Of a stretch of 64,000 bases of DNA, positions 52,319-61,488 are shown in pieces. Within the stretch, counting starts at the first letter, position 1; the number at the start of each line of letters is the position of its first letter. The notes below the pieces were generated by a model that did not search any database, was not told the origin of the DNA, and was given only the letters and a program-made list of their open reading frames with translations. The position numbers and the translations under genes are program-made. The stretch comes from an uncultured Gammaproteobacteria bacterium (lineage in GTDB: Bacteria; Pseudomonadota; Gammaproteobacteria; Steroidobacterales; XN24), in the NCBI GenBank assembly GCA_937924335.1, contig CALDWW010000031.1:1-64000 (forward strand), given 5' to 3'.

Positions 52319-53551
52319 CTAGCGGGGCACACGGATAGTCAATTGTGCGCCGACGCCGGCATGGTCGGAGGGCCACAGACCGGTCGGCGATTTGTCGGAC
52401 GCGTCATCCCCGAGGACTTCAGCGCGGACACCCCTGACGATCGGGCCGCCGTAATGGTCTGACGGGGGCCGTACCCAGATCAGGTCGATCCTCTCGTCGA
52501 GCTCCGAGAACTCATTGTCCAGCAGATCGGACTGGCAACAGGTGTCGCCCGCATCCCAGGGTCCGCCGCGCGCATCCCAGCTGTCCACGTAACCTGAGAG
52601 CCTCAGTATTTCGTAAGGCGTCGGACAGTCGAAAAACAAGGGGTTGTCGGGGGTGGGATTGGGGACCGCACATTGAACGAAGGCACCATCCTCGGCAGAT
52701 GAGTTGAAGTCCCCCACCGCGACGATGGTCTCGTCGATGCCACCGAGGATGGTGGCCATCTCTGTTGCCTGGGCTGCCTGCACAGCCCTGGCGAATGGAT
52801 TGCCGCTGACCTCCAGGTGGGTGTTGAAGAACACGAAGCTCCGCCCATTGACGGCCGCCTGCACAGCGGTCCAGCCTCGAGTGAATTCAAACGCCCCGCC
52901 TGCGGTCGGCACGGTCAGATTTGTTGAGTAATTCATCGCCAGCGCACCGGAATAATCAACATCGGACCGGGCGAGAATGACGTCACGGTCAATCAGGCGT
53001 ATATCGAAGAACGGGAACGAAAAATCCGGTGTACAACCTGGCAGCACCGGCTGCGGCGGACTGCCCGCATACGCCAGGGCCGGTAGTTCCACCTCGGCGT
53101 TAATGACTTCCGCAGCGACCTCGTACTCCAGCCCTCTCGCCTCCAGCGCCGCCAGCAGAATATCCAGGTAATCTGCAAACTCATCGGTGGCCGGCTGGCT
53201 GCCGCCGATGGCGGCATCCCCCGGACACTGGGTCAACAGATCCGAGACCTCCTGCAGGCCTATTAGGTGCGGCTGCTGCGTCTCGATCAGGTCAGCGAGT
53301 GCTTCTGCCCGGTCAGGGAAGTCGGTGGCCAGGATGTCCTGGAATATCTCGGTGACCTTCCCAGGCACCTCCGCGGGCGTCTGTGCCTCCAGGATCTTGA
53401 ACAGATCAGCACCGACGTAGATGTTCTGAGTCATTACGTTGGCCTGTCCGGCGCGGAATCCTCGCTGCTCGCCAGCCGCTGCCGCGGTGGCAAACATGAC
53501 CAGGCACACGCCCGTCACCATCAAGCCCCGTGTGTTGTTTGTTTTTCTCAC
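52319..53551 (-). CDS. Secreted endonuclease/exonuclease/phosphatase (EEP) family protein
   Basis: A 410-residue exported protein (signal peptide about residues 1-27, ending AAAG). EEP catalytic motifs are in order: MTQNIYVGAD, HLIGLQEVSDL (Glu metal ligand), FFNTHLEVSGNP, IVAVGDFNSSAE and the terminal WPSDHAGVGAQL (His). Members cut nucleic acids, phospholipids or phosphodiesters; the substrate is unknown. GTG start at 53551, with GGGGAGGAGG about 8 bases before it. The transcript ends at the terminator at 52254-52281. Confidence 0.92.
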   Translation of the reverse strand: MRKTNNTRGLMVTGVCLVMFATAAAAGEQRGFRAGQANVMTQNIYVGADLFKILEAQTPAEVPGKVTEIFQDILATDFPDRAEALADLIETQQPHLIGLQEVSDLLTQCPGDAAIGGSQPATDEFADYLDILLAALEARGLEYEVAAEVINAEVELPALAYAGSPPQPVLPGCTPDFSFPFFDIRLIDRDVILARSDVDYSGALAMNYSTNLTVPTAGGAFEFTRGWTAVQAAVNGRSFVFFNTHLEVSGNPFARAVQAAQATEMATILGGIDETIVAVGDFNSSAEDGAFVQCAVPNPTPDNPLFFDCPTPYEILRLSGYVDSWDARGGPWDAGDTCCQSDLLDNEFSELDERIDLIWVRPPSDHYGGPIVRGVRAEVLGDDASDKSPTGLWPSDHAGVGAQLTIRVPR

Positions 53552-53638
53552 GTCGAGCCTCCTCCCCAGGAATGATCACTCGGCTCCAGTATAGACGTGA
53601 GTGAATGCCATCATGGTATTGAGGGACTTATGTAAAAC

Positions 53639-54088
53639 TTAAGCCATTCCGACAGTTACATCGCGAGCTCGGCGCCGCAGGGCGAACCCCTTAAGCTCCG
53701 CAAGAGACAGCACGAAAAGTCCCAGGGCGCCCAGCAGCCACTGCCCGGCGCCGGTCAGGACGTCAGGCCGGAGGATCAGTACCCCGGCGGTACAGGTCAC
53801 CCAGGCCAGGTCCGCGGCAACGATGCCCCGGGCCTCGAGAGCCGTGACTCGCCCCTTCCAGGCGAGGTAGCCGAGACGGGCAGCAAACAGCACCAGCGCC
53901 GTTCCCACGCCAGCGGCGACCGCCGATGCCATTGGCCCCGGCACCTCCGGGCGAGACCATCCCGGCCAATCTGCGATGTAGGCGGGCGTTAACAGCGCCA
54001 CGAATCCTGTGCTGGCAGAGAACCCGGCATTGATAGCAAAGCCTTTGAAAAGCCAATCATTTTCGGCGCGTTCAATAATTGTGTTCAT
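53639..54088 (-). CDS. Small integral membrane protein next to an HxlR regulator
   Basis: A 149-residue protein with four hydrophobic segments (about 16-36, 53-72, 89-108, 110-133). No family recognised. The ATG at 54088 is preferred because it lies after the AT-rich control region; the open frame continues to 54127 into that region. It is divergent from the HxlR regulator gene, so it is the likely target of that regulator. The pattern resembles DoxX-like or other small quinone-related membrane proteins only in size. Confidence 0.6.
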   Translation of the reverse strand: MNTIIERAENDWLFKGFAINAGFSASTGFVALLTPAYIADWPGWSRPEVPGPMASAVAAGVGTALVLFAARLGYLAWKGRVTALEARGIVAADLAWVTCTAGVLILRPDVLTGAGQWLLGALGLFVLSLAELKGFALRRRARDVTVGMA

Positions 54089-54091
54089 ATC

Positions 54092-54137
54092 TTGATTTTT
54101 AGCTTGATAAATATATAGTACTTTCATAACATATAGT
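54092..54137 (+). promoter_or_regulatory. AT-rich divergent control region with ATATAGT repeats
   Basis: A very AT-rich island in an otherwise GC-rich window. ATATAGT occurs at 54113-54119 and 54131-54137, 18 bases apart. TTGATT (54092-54097), a 16-base spacer and TATAGT (54114-54119) form a possible promoter for the HxlR gene; the repeats could be operator half sites. Confidence 0.45.
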
Positions 54138-54176
54138 TTAGATGCTCGGTTCGTCAGGTTTCCCCCGAGAAATTCC

Positions 54177-54818
54177 GTGGCCAGACGTAGCTACAAGCAG
54201 GCCTGCTCCCTCGCACGTGCTCTCGATGCCGTTGGCGATCGCTGGACACTACTCATCATCCGCGATCTTCTCCTGGGCCCTCGCCGCTATGGAGAACTGC
54301 AGACCTGCCTGCCGGGAATCGGCACGAATCTGCTCGCGGACCGGCTGAAGTCGATGGAGAAGATAGGGCTCGTGCGGCGGCTACCGGTGGACGCCGGCCA
54401 CCGGTGGGAGCTGACTGAGACTGGCTTAGGTCTGCAGCCGGCGCTGATGGAGATGATTCGCTGGGCGATGACCACCCGATTACCGGCTCATGGTGACGAG
54501 ACCAGCCGTCCGGAATGGGACTTCGTTGCCATGAAGGCCCTGTTCGACCCGCAGCGTTACACCGGCGCCCGTGGCCGGTTCCGCCTTGTCCTGAATGGCT
54601 TGCCGGCCGTACTCGAAGTCGTTGGCGAGGCGCTGGAGCTCAGACAGGAAGATGGCGGGACCGCGGCTGCCACGATCGAGATGGATGCTACCACCGGCTG
54701 GCAGCTGGCTACGGGAAAGGTCGGCTTCCAGGACGCCCTGGCCGACGGTCGACTCAAGATATCCGGAGACAAGGATGCGGCACGCCAGCTACTTGCGGCA
54801 TTTACGCTTGGTGGATAA
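54177..54818 (+). CDS. HxlR-family transcriptional regulator with SCP2-like C-terminal domain
   Basis: The 213-residue protein has an N-terminal HxlR winged helix (CSLARALDAVGDRWTLLIIR, YGELQTCLPGIGTNLLADRL, LVRRLPVDAGHRWELTETG) and a C-terminal SCP2 sterol-carrier-like domain (FRLVLNGLPAVLEVVGEALE; KVGFQDALADGRLKISGD). HxlR proteins typically sense quinones or electrophiles through a conserved N-terminal Cys; C10 in SYKQACSLA is present. The start is GTG at 54177. It probably regulates the divergent membrane protein and itself. Confidence 0.9.
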   Translation: MARRSYKQACSLARALDAVGDRWTLLIIRDLLLGPRRYGELQTCLPGIGTNLLADRLKSMEKIGLVRRLPVDAGHRWELTETGLGLQPALMEMIRWAMTTRLPAHGDETSRPEWDFVAMKALFDPQRYTGARGRFRLVLNGLPAVLEVVGEALELRQEDGGTAAATIEMDATTGWQLATGKVGFQDALADGRLKISGDKDAARQLLAAFTLGG

Positions 54819-54823
54819 CCGGA

Positions 54824-55702
54824 CTAGCGGGTCTCCAGGTGCTTGAACTTCTGCTCTAAGGGTTGGGCAAACATGGAATCGCCGCCGGGCATCAACGCTT
54901 GCTCCCAGGTACCGTAGATCGGGTTCGGCAAAAGGAACCAGACCATCCCCCAACGCCCGCTGTAGGATTCGGCCAGCTTTACCCGATCCTCATCGGTCGC
55001 CCCTGCCGGGATACTGACGAAGTCCCTCAGATCGTCCCCGACAAGCTGGATTACCGCGTAACTCCGGGCGACGAATTCGCGTCGGGTGGTCTTGTCCCGA
55101 GTCCATTCCGGGCGCTCCCCTCTGGTCAGCAAAACATCGATATCGGATCTGATCGGGCATCCCAGGGTGGCCAGATTCCGGCGGGTCGCTTCCTCCAGGT
55201 CATGTTCACGATTGGTGACGTAGAAAATCGTTATATCCATGGCCGCCGCTGCCTGGAGGTATCCTATCGCGCCGGGAACCGGAGGCGCCGCCGACTCCTG
55301 CACCCACACCCTCCAGGATTCCCGGCTGTACCCTTTTCTCGCCAGGATCCCTCTGGCCGTATGCCCCGAGTTCTCCAGTATCGTCTCATCCACATCGACG
55401 ATGATCGCCAGTGGCCGCACATCGTCGGTGGTCCCGAGCGCGAGCTCGGTGTTCGGAAAATCAGCAACGGACTGCCTGAGCCTCTCGGTCGCGAGCGAAT
55501 AAACCTGGTGAGCCGATACCCGATACTCGGCGCTCGTCTGGACCCACAGGGTACTGTGCAGGCGTTCGTCGGGTGGAACGGCGGCACAGCCGGCCAGCAG
55601 GGCGGAAACGACGAGGACCACCAGGAAAGCGGAACCTCCCTCGCCCGTCCATGTCGGTCGGAGATCATTGGCGTCATCTGTAGCGTGGTCGACGCGGGTC
55701 AT
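54824..55702 (-). CDS. HAD-type acid phosphatase lipoprotein, e(P4) family
   Basis: A 292-residue class C acid phosphatase. The DDDD-type motif IIVDVDETILENSGHTARG holds the nucleophile Asp, and IFYVTNREHDLEEATRRNL and LVGDDLRDFVSI give the other HAD motifs. A lipobox (LLAGC) at about residue 37-39 anchors it to a membrane. The e(P4) enzyme of Haemophilus hydrolyses nucleoside monophosphates for NAD and nucleotide salvage. The ATG at 55702 is chosen because GGGAG lies five bases before it. The N-terminal region before the hydrophobic segment is longer than usual (about 20 residues). Confidence 0.9.
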   Translation of the reverse strand: MTRVDHATDDANDLRPTWTGEGGSAFLVVLVVSALLAGCAAVPPDERLHSTLWVQTSAEYRVSAHQVYSLATERLRQSVADFPNTELALGTTDDVRPLAIIVDVDETILENSGHTARGILARKGYSRESWRVWVQESAAPPVPGAIGYLQAAAAMDITIFYVTNREHDLEEATRRNLATLGCPIRSDIDVLLTRGERPEWTRDKTTRREFVARSYAVIQLVGDDLRDFVSIPAGATDEDRVKLAESYSGRWGMVWFLLPNPIYGTWEQALMPGGDSMFAQPLEQKFKHLETR

Positions 55703-55941
55703 CCCGGCTCCCGGCAAACAGTGGAGCCCCGATTATAGGGACCGCCGATCGGTCAGGCAGCTGATGCTTTCAACCCCTGGCCGCGTGGTGGCCTGCCCCA
55801 CCCCTTGCGAGGCAAGCCGGCACGTCTTACCGTCGTCAATCGCGCGCGCGTCGTTGGAGCGTGCGCCAACGGATTCCGACACCCTGGGCGGCCCGGGCTC
55901 CCGCGACCGCACCCGGGTCTCAGTACCGGTGAACAACTGCC

Positions 55942-57999
55942 ATGAATAGTTTCAAATTCCTTGTCCTGACGAGCCTCGTGTTGCTGTCTCTGGCCTGCGG
56001 CCGCGAGGATGCCGCGGATGCACCACCCGCCGAACCCGGCGTTGCAGATCAAGCCACGCGGTCGCGGGCCATCGAGCCTGCGGAGGGCATCAGTGAAGTC
56101 GCCAGCCGGTATTCGAAGCGCTGCGACTCGGCCGCCGAAACGATCGCCGGCCTTCTCGCAGAACTCGAAGCCAGCGGGTCAGATCCGTCACTCGCGAGCG
56201 TGTTCGAGCCATTCAACGAACTGACGCGGCTGATCGACAACAACATGTACGAAGCACAGCTCTTCTTCTACGTGCATCCGGATGCCGACGTACGGCGGAT
56301 TGCGGGCGAGTGCGATCAGAAGTTCCAGGGGATCAATACACGGCTGTTTCTCTCCAGACCCATCTTCGAGGCATTCGCCGCGGTTGACGTCAGCCAGGAA
56401 GACGCGGAAACGCGCTATTTCGCCGAGAAGCAGCTGACGCTGTTCAAGCAGAACGGCGTCGGCCAGGACGATGAGACCAGGGCGCGCATCCAGGCCCTCA
56501 AGGGAGAGATCGTCGGCCTGGAAAACGAGTTCGCAGCCAACGTGGCCGGCGACCTGCGCTCGATCACGGTCGACTCCGTGGACAAGCTGGCCGGCCTGCC
56601 GGATGACTGGATCGAGGCCCATCCGCCGAACGAGGACGGCGAGATCGTCATCACGACCCAGCACCCGGATTACTCGCCCTTCATGCGCTACGCGCAGGAT
56701 GAGAGCCTGCGCAAACGACTGTATTTCGAATACAACAACCGCGCCTATCCGGCAAACAAGGAGGTACTGCGAAAACTGGTCGAAAAGCGCAATGAAATGG
56801 CGCAGCTGACCGGTTTCGCGAGCTGGGCGGACAACCAGAACGCCACGAAGATGTCCGGCAATGCGGCCACGGTACGGGAGTTCATCGACAAGGCCGCCAG
56901 CGCGTCTGAGGATCGGGCGCGCGGCGACTATGCGCTGTACCAGGACAGACTTCGGAAGGACGTTCCGGACGCGCAAGCCGTCATGCCCTGGCAGGGATCC
57001 TTCATCGGCAACAAACTGCGCCAGGAACTCTTCTCGCTTGACGTCGCAGAGCTGCGGCCCTATTTCGAGTTTCAGCGGGTCCGGGACGGCATCTTCGAGC
57101 TTACCTATGACCTCTTCGGGTACACCGTCAGACCCGTCGAAGCGGAGGTATGGCATGAGAGCGTGAGCGCCTACGAGATGTGGGACGGCGAAGAACTGCT
57201 CGGGTCTTTCTACCTCGACATGCACCCCAGAGAGAACAAGTTCAATCATGCCGCCATGTTCCAGATGGACATGGGCGAGCGGGGCAGGCACCTGCCATCC
57301 GCGGCGCTGGTCACGAACTTCCCCGGCGAGACCGGCAAGGGCTACATGGAGCAGCGGCAGGTCGAGACCTTCCTGCACGAATTCGGCCACCTGGTGCACT
57401 GGCTGACGATGAACCGCCAGCGCTGGGTCAGGAACACCGATCCGGAGTGGGATTTCATCGAGGCACCGTCGCAGATGCTGGAGAACTGGCTCTACGACGT
57501 CGATACCGTGCAGCGATTCGCCATCAATGACGCCGGCGAGCCGATCCCTGCCGACATGGTCGCCAAAACCAAGGCGTCGCAAGACTTTGGCCAGGGGATG
57601 CACGTCTTCGGGCAGATGGCGCTCGCCGACCTGTCTCTCAGCCTGCATGACCGCGACCCGGCCAACTTCGAGATCGACGAACTGGCCGAGGCCATAAACG
57701 ACCGTTATCGATTGTTCGGCAAGACTGACGGCGCCCATGGCTTCGCGGCCTTCACGCATCTGTCGAACGCCCCCTACGCGGCGTCCTACTATCTCTACAT
57801 GTGGTCGCTGGTCATCGCCGATGACATGTTCAGCCGCTTCCAGGCCGAGGGACTACGCAACAGGGAGACGTCTTTCGCGTACCGGGACCGGGTACTGGCC
57901 AAGGGCGGTTCCAGGCCGGCTGCTGACTCGGTCGCCGACTTCCTCGGCCGACCATACAATTTTGACGCCTTCGAGAGCCGGCTGACGAGCCGCGACTAG
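55942..57999 (+). CDS. M3-family (thimet oligopeptidase-like) zinc peptidase lipoprotein
   Basis: The 685-residue protein has the M3 zinc motif HEFGHLVHW (H479) with the upstream stretch FPGETGKGYMEQRQVETFLH and the downstream third ligand region DFIEAPSQMLENW. Length and helical N-terminal half match thimet oligopeptidase/Dcp-type enzymes, which cut short peptides. A signal peptide with lipobox (LSLACG) makes it a lipoprotein, so it is exported rather than cytosolic. Together with the M1 lipoprotein 7 kb away it suggests surface or periplasmic peptide degradation. Confidence 0.94.
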   Translation: MNSFKFLVLTSLVLLSLACGREDAADAPPAEPGVADQATRSRAIEPAEGISEVASRYSKRCDSAAETIAGLLAELEASGSDPSLASVFEPFNELTRLIDNNMYEAQLFFYVHPDADVRRIAGECDQKFQGINTRLFLSRPIFEAFAAVDVSQEDAETRYFAEKQLTLFKQNGVGQDDETRARIQALKGEIVGLENEFAANVAGDLRSITVDSVDKLAGLPDDWIEAHPPNEDGEIVITTQHPDYSPFMRYAQDESLRKRLYFEYNNRAYPANKEVLRKLVEKRNEMAQLTGFASWADNQNATKMSGNAATVREFIDKAASASEDRARGDYALYQDRLRKDVPDAQAVMPWQGSFIGNKLRQELFSLDVAELRPYFEFQRVRDGIFELTYDLFGYTVRPVEAEVWHESVSAYEMWDGEELLGSFYLDMHPRENKFNHAAMFQMDMGERGRHLPSAALVTNFPGETGKGYMEQRQVETFLHEFGHLVHWLTMNRQRWVRNTDPEWDFIEAPSQMLENWLYDVDTVQRFAINDAGEPIPADMVAKTKASQDFGQGMHVFGQMALADLSLSLHDRDPANFEIDELAEAINDRYRLFGKTDGAHGFAAFTHLSNAPYAASYYLYMWSLVIADDMFSRFQAEGLRNRETSFAYRDRVLAKGGSRPAADSVADFLGRPYNFDAFESRLTSRD

Positions 58000-58085
58000 A
58001 GACACAGGGCTGCGCGCGGAGCACTCTTTGTCTGTGCCGGATGGCGGCGTTACCCTTGACTGCCCGCCCGGATAGGAGAGCCGCC

Positions 58086-58862
58086 GTGAATGCAGATGCC
58101 GACACCATCACCACCGATGTCCGGTCCCATGTCTCGGACGAAGAGTGGCGTATCCGGGTCGATCTTGCTGCGGCCTACCGACTGGTGGCCCATTACGGAT
58201 GGGATGACCTGGTGTTCACCCATATCTCCGCAAGAATCCCGGGGCCGGAACATCACTTCCTGGTCAACCCGTACGGCATGCTGTTCGATGAGATCACCGC
58301 CTCCAGCCTCGTGAAAGTGGACCTGCAGGGCAACAAGGTGCTGGACTCCGCATACCCGGTAAACCCGGCCGGATTCACGATCCACAGCACCGTCCACGAG
58401 GCCCGGGCAGACGCTCACTGCGTGATGCATCTGCACACCAATGCCGGCATCGCCGTTTCCATCCAGGAGTACGGGCTGCGCGCCCTGTCGCAGACGGCGT
58501 TGTTTGCCGTGGCCGACCTGGGCTATCACGAATACGAGGGCGTCGCCCTGAATGAAGAAGAGAAGCCACGGCTGGTCGCCGATCTCGGAGATCACAACTT
58601 CCTTATCCTTCGCAATCACGGCACCCTGACAGTGGGCGGCTCCGTGGGTGAGGCTTTTCTGGCCATGTACATCCTCCAGCGGGCCTGCGAAATCCAGGTG
58701 ATGGCGGCGTCGAGCGGCGGCGGTCTCACGCCGATTCCCGACGCCATACTCCAGGGCATCCTGAAACAGGCCGACCAGGTCACGCTTGGCCAGGGTGGCG
58801 CGCTGGTGTGGCCGGCGCTGCTGCGCAAGGCGGAGCGACTCGACCCTTCATTCCGGCACTGA
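58086..58862 (+). CDS. Class II aldolase/adducin-family protein
   Basis: A 258-residue protein with LVFTHISARIPGPEHHFLVN, zinc-ligand histidines in CVMHLHTNAGIAVS and the later FLILRNHGTLTVGGS. These fit the class II aldolase/adducin fold used by fuculose- and ribulose-phosphate aldolases; many members with this length are of unknown substrate. The GTG at 58086 has AGGAG at 58074-58078; an ATG at 58041 lies before that site. It is followed 15 bases later by the GST gene, probably in one operon. Confidence 0.92.
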   Translation: MNADADTITTDVRSHVSDEEWRIRVDLAAAYRLVAHYGWDDLVFTHISARIPGPEHHFLVNPYGMLFDEITASSLVKVDLQGNKVLDSAYPVNPAGFTIHSTVHEARADAHCVMHLHTNAGIAVSIQEYGLRALSQTALFAVADLGYHEYEGVALNEEEKPRLVADLGDHNFLILRNHGTLTVGGSVGEAFLAMYILQRACEIQVMAASSGGGLTPIPDAILQGILKQADQVTLGQGGALVWPALLRKAERLDPSFRH

Positions 58863-58877
58863 CGCCGGGGCACCAAC

Positions 58878-59534
58878 GTGGCGACCCCGCACCTGGTCAT
58901 CGGCAATCGCAATTACTCGACCTGGTCATTACGCGCCTGGCTGTTCCTCAGGCATCACGGGATCGAGTTCGATGAGACCCGGCTGGCGCTGGACACGGAG
59001 GCGTTCCGGCAGGCAATTGGACACTATTCGCCGAGCGGCAGGGTTCCGGTACTGATCCATGGGCCCGTGCGGGTCTGGGATTCACTGGCCATCTGCGAAT
59101 ATGTTTCTGACGTCTTCGACGGCGTGCACGGTTGGCCGGAAGATCCTGCAGCGCGCGCCGAGGCGAGGTCCGCCGTTTGTGAGATGCACTCCGGATTTGC
59201 TGCGCTCCGCGACGAGTTACCGATGAACTGCCGTGCACGTGACCGTCGGGTCGACCCCAGCCTGCAAGCCAGCCACGACATCGGCAGGATCCAGGCTATC
59301 TGGAGTGAGATGCGAAGCCGTTTCGGGAGCGGCGGACCGTGGCTGTTCGGCCGGTTCTCCATCGCGGACTCCATGTTCGCGCCGGTGGCGATGCGCTTTC
59401 TGACTTATGGCGTACCGCTACAGGACGCCGCGCAAGTATGGATGACGGAGATGCTGGCACATCCGGCCATGCGAGAGTGGATCGCGGCGGCGGAACAGGA
59501 ACCGGAGATTGTTGCGGCCGACGAGAAAGGCTGA
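58878..59534 (+). CDS. Glutathione S-transferase family protein
   Basis: The 218-residue protein has a GST N-terminal thioredoxin-like half (LVIGNRNYSTWSLRAWLFLR, with a Ser at the position of the catalytic Ser/Cys, then GRVPVLIHGPVRVWDSLAIC with the cis-Pro and DSxxI glutathione site) and an all-helical C-terminal half ending in PWLFGRFSIADSMFAPVAMR. It resembles the group of GSTs with an NYSSWS motif. GTG start at 58878. Likely detoxification or dehalogenation of an unknown compound; co-transcribed with the aldolase-like gene. Confidence 0.93.
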   Translation: MATPHLVIGNRNYSTWSLRAWLFLRHHGIEFDETRLALDTEAFRQAIGHYSPSGRVPVLIHGPVRVWDSLAICEYVSDVFDGVHGWPEDPAARAEARSAVCEMHSGFAALRDELPMNCRARDRRVDPSLQASHDIGRIQAIWSEMRSRFGSGGPWLFGRFSIADSMFAPVAMRFLTYGVPLQDAAQVWMTEMLAHPAMREWIAAAEQEPEIVAADEKG

Positions 59535-59543
59535 ACACCCGGC

Positions 59544-60113
59544 TCAGTTCTTACCCTTTCCTTTCTTCCCGTCACCACCGGGGCTCTTGCGGTCCGGGTC
59601 CTTGCCGGCACGCCCCTGAGAGTCTGGGTCGGCATCGTAGTCTCTCTGCCAGGGCTTCTTGCCGGAGTGCTTCTCGCCCTCCTCCCTGTACTGCTCTTTG
59701 ATTTCCGCACTCTCTTCCCGCTGGCGGCGCATTTGTTCGCTGATTTCCTGTCCCTGTCCTTCCTCGCCGGCCCACTCAGGCTTGCCCTGGGCAGCGCGCT
59801 CCCGAGATCGCTCCTCCGCCTGGGCACGATCCCGATCGCGCGGCTCGGATTCTGACTCCTGGCGCAGTTCATTGCGCTCCTCGACACGCTCTTCTGCCGC
59901 GTCACCGACATCGCCTGCCTGACGGCTGCGCTCTTCAATGCGTTGCTCGGCACGTTGCTGTTCCCGGATGCGCTCGACAGACTCTTCCTCGGGTTCCGGT
60001 TGAGTCCGGACCTGCGCGACGGTCAGTTCCTGTGGCGCGGCGCTGACGGAACCGACGCTGACCCAGAGGGCGAAGCCGACGATCGCGATCAGGAATCTTG
60101 GACTATTCCACAT
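59544..60113 (-). CDS. Exported highly charged low-complexity protein
   Basis: A 189-residue protein with a signal peptide (residues 1-25, ending VSA) and a mature part made almost only of Glu, Arg, Gln, Lys, Asp, Ser and Ala, e.g. RIREQQRAEQRIEERSRQAG and KKPWQRDYDADPDSQG. It should be a long charged helix followed by a disordered basic tail (GGDGKKGKGKN). I recognise no family. The ATG at 60113 is chosen for the GGAGGA site 7 bases before it. It is convergent with the GST gene, the stops being only 9 bases apart. Confidence 0.65.
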   Translation of the reverse strand: MWNSPRFLIAIVGFALWVSVGSVSAAPQELTVAQVRTQPEPEEESVERIREQQRAEQRIEERSRQAGDVGDAAEERVEERNELRQESESEPRDRDRAQAEERSRERAAQGKPEWAGEEGQGQEISEQMRRQREESAEIKEQYREEGEKHSGKKPWQRDYDADPDSQGRAGKDPDRKSPGGDGKKGKGKN

Positions 60114-60456
60114 TAGCTCGTCCTCCGGGATGATGGTTCTTGTCACCCTGTACATAGTCACCGGTCACGCTCAAAGCAATACAAGATATTAGCCACGTGT
60201 GCCGCGTGAACCGGAATGCCGATCAGCGCGTACACTAACTGAGCCATGGTCGGCGGCGCCGACCTTCTTATGGAGCGCCCCAATTGAATAGCTCAAACGA
60301 CTCTCCCGGATCCGGCTCCACGCTGCTGGCGCCAGGCCCGCTTTGCATAGCCAACGTTGCCGATCGATGTGCGGTCGAGGAGGTCAATTGCGTCCTAATA
60401 AGGACGGAGGCCGCGGTCAGTGTGTGGGGCGTCCTCGGGCGGCGTCGGGAGCAGAC
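60114..60456. other. Gene-free divergent stretch of 343 bases with hairpins
   Basis: No gene is convincing. It holds GGTCGGC-GGC-GCCGACC followed by TTCTTAT (60248-60271) and CGTCCT-AATA-AGGACG (60391-60406), the latter about 50 bases before the oxidoreductase start and possibly in its leader. The first looks like a plus-strand terminator but no plus-strand gene directly precedes it. Promoters could not be defined. Confidence 0.4.
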
Positions 60457-61488
60457 ATGAAACAGGTCATCATAGCTCGGCATGGCGACGCCTCCCGAAT
60501 GTCAGTCCGCGATGTGGCGTCTCCGGAACCCGCACCGGGCCAGCTACGGATTGCCGTCCGGGCGGCCGGCGTCAATTTCGCCGATATCCTTATCCGCCGG
60601 GGGCTCTACCCCGGCGCACCCCGGCTTCCCTGCGTCGTCGGTCACGAAGTCTCTGGTGTCGTGGATGCAGTCGGCGAGAACGTGGACCCGATCTGGGTCG
60701 GGCGCGAGGTTCTGGCCCTGACGGACTACGGTGGATACTCCGAGCACCACATTATCGACGCCCATCGTGTGCTCCCGAAACCGGACGGGCTGAGCCATGA
60801 ACAGGCCGCGGCGCTACCGCTCAACTACGTGACTGCATGGATTTTGCTGGTGGTCATGGGATCGCTGCGCGGAGATCAAACCGTACTGATACACAACGCG
60901 GGTGGCGGAGTCGGACTCGCTGCCATCGATGTCGCTCGCCATCTCGGTGCCCGGACCATCGGAACTGCCAGCCCCGGCAAGCACCCGTTCCTGCTGTCGC
61001 GAGGTCTGGAGCATGCGGTCGACTATCGGCGGGGCGGCTGGCAGGCAGAAGTTTCTGAGGTGACGCGTGGGCGCGGCGTGGACCTCGTTCTCGACCCCCT
61101 GGGGCCGGCCAGTTGGCAAGAGAGCCTGAAGCTGCTGGGCCCGGCGGGGCGGCTCGGCATGTTCGGCATCTCGCAGCTTGCCGTCCCCGGTCTGCGTGGC
61201 AAGCTCCGTCTCGCGGCTGCGATGCTCACAGCCCGGCGTTTTCATCCAGCGAAGCTGATACGTGGCAATCGCGGAGTCTTCGGCTGCAATATCCACCAGA
61301 TGTACGATGCGCGTATCCGCCTCAATACCTGGCTGGGCCAGATCCTTCGTGGAGTCGGGGAGGGTTGGGTGCGTCCTCACGTGGACCGGAGCTTCGATCT
61401 GGCGGCAGCATCCGATGCGCATACCTACATCGAAGAACGCCGCAACACCGGAAAGGTCATCCTCTCGATAGATCCCCGGGACCCGTGA
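60457..61488 (+). CDS. Zinc-independent MDR family NADPH:quinone oxidoreductase
   Basis: A 343-residue medium-chain dehydrogenase/reductase with the quinone-oxidoreductase signature: AAGVNFADILIRRGLYPGAP, GHEVSGVVDAVGENV, and the Rossmann motif VLIHNAGGGVGLAAIDVARH. The VAT-1/quinone reductase branch lacks structural zinc, and no zinc-binding Cys cluster is visible. It reduces quinones or enones with NADPH. The ATG at 60457 has GGGAG seven bases before it. The last 32 bases overlap the convergent sulfurtransferase gene. Confidence 0.92.
   Translation: MKQVIIARHGDASRMSVRDVASPEPAPGQLRIAVRAAGVNFADILIRRGLYPGAPRLPCVVGHEVSGVVDAVGENVDPIWVGREVLALTDYGGYSEHHIIDAHRVLPKPDGLSHEQAAALPLNYVTAWILLVVMGSLRGDQTVLIHNAGGGVGLAAIDVARHLGARTIGTASPGKHPFLLSRGLEHAVDYRRGGWQAEVSEVTRGRGVDLVLDPLGPASWQESLKLLGPAGRLGMFGISQLAVPGLRGKLRLAAAMLTARRFHPAKLIRGNRGVFGCNIHQMYDARIRLNTWLGQILRGVGEGWVRPHVDRSFDLAAASDAHTYIEERRNTGKVILSIDPRDP

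Noticed and set aside
60248..60271. Intrinsic terminator on the plus strand
   Set aside because: The hairpin with TTCTTAT is well formed but no plus-strand gene precedes it directly; the neighbouring minus-strand gene starts upstream of it and reads away.
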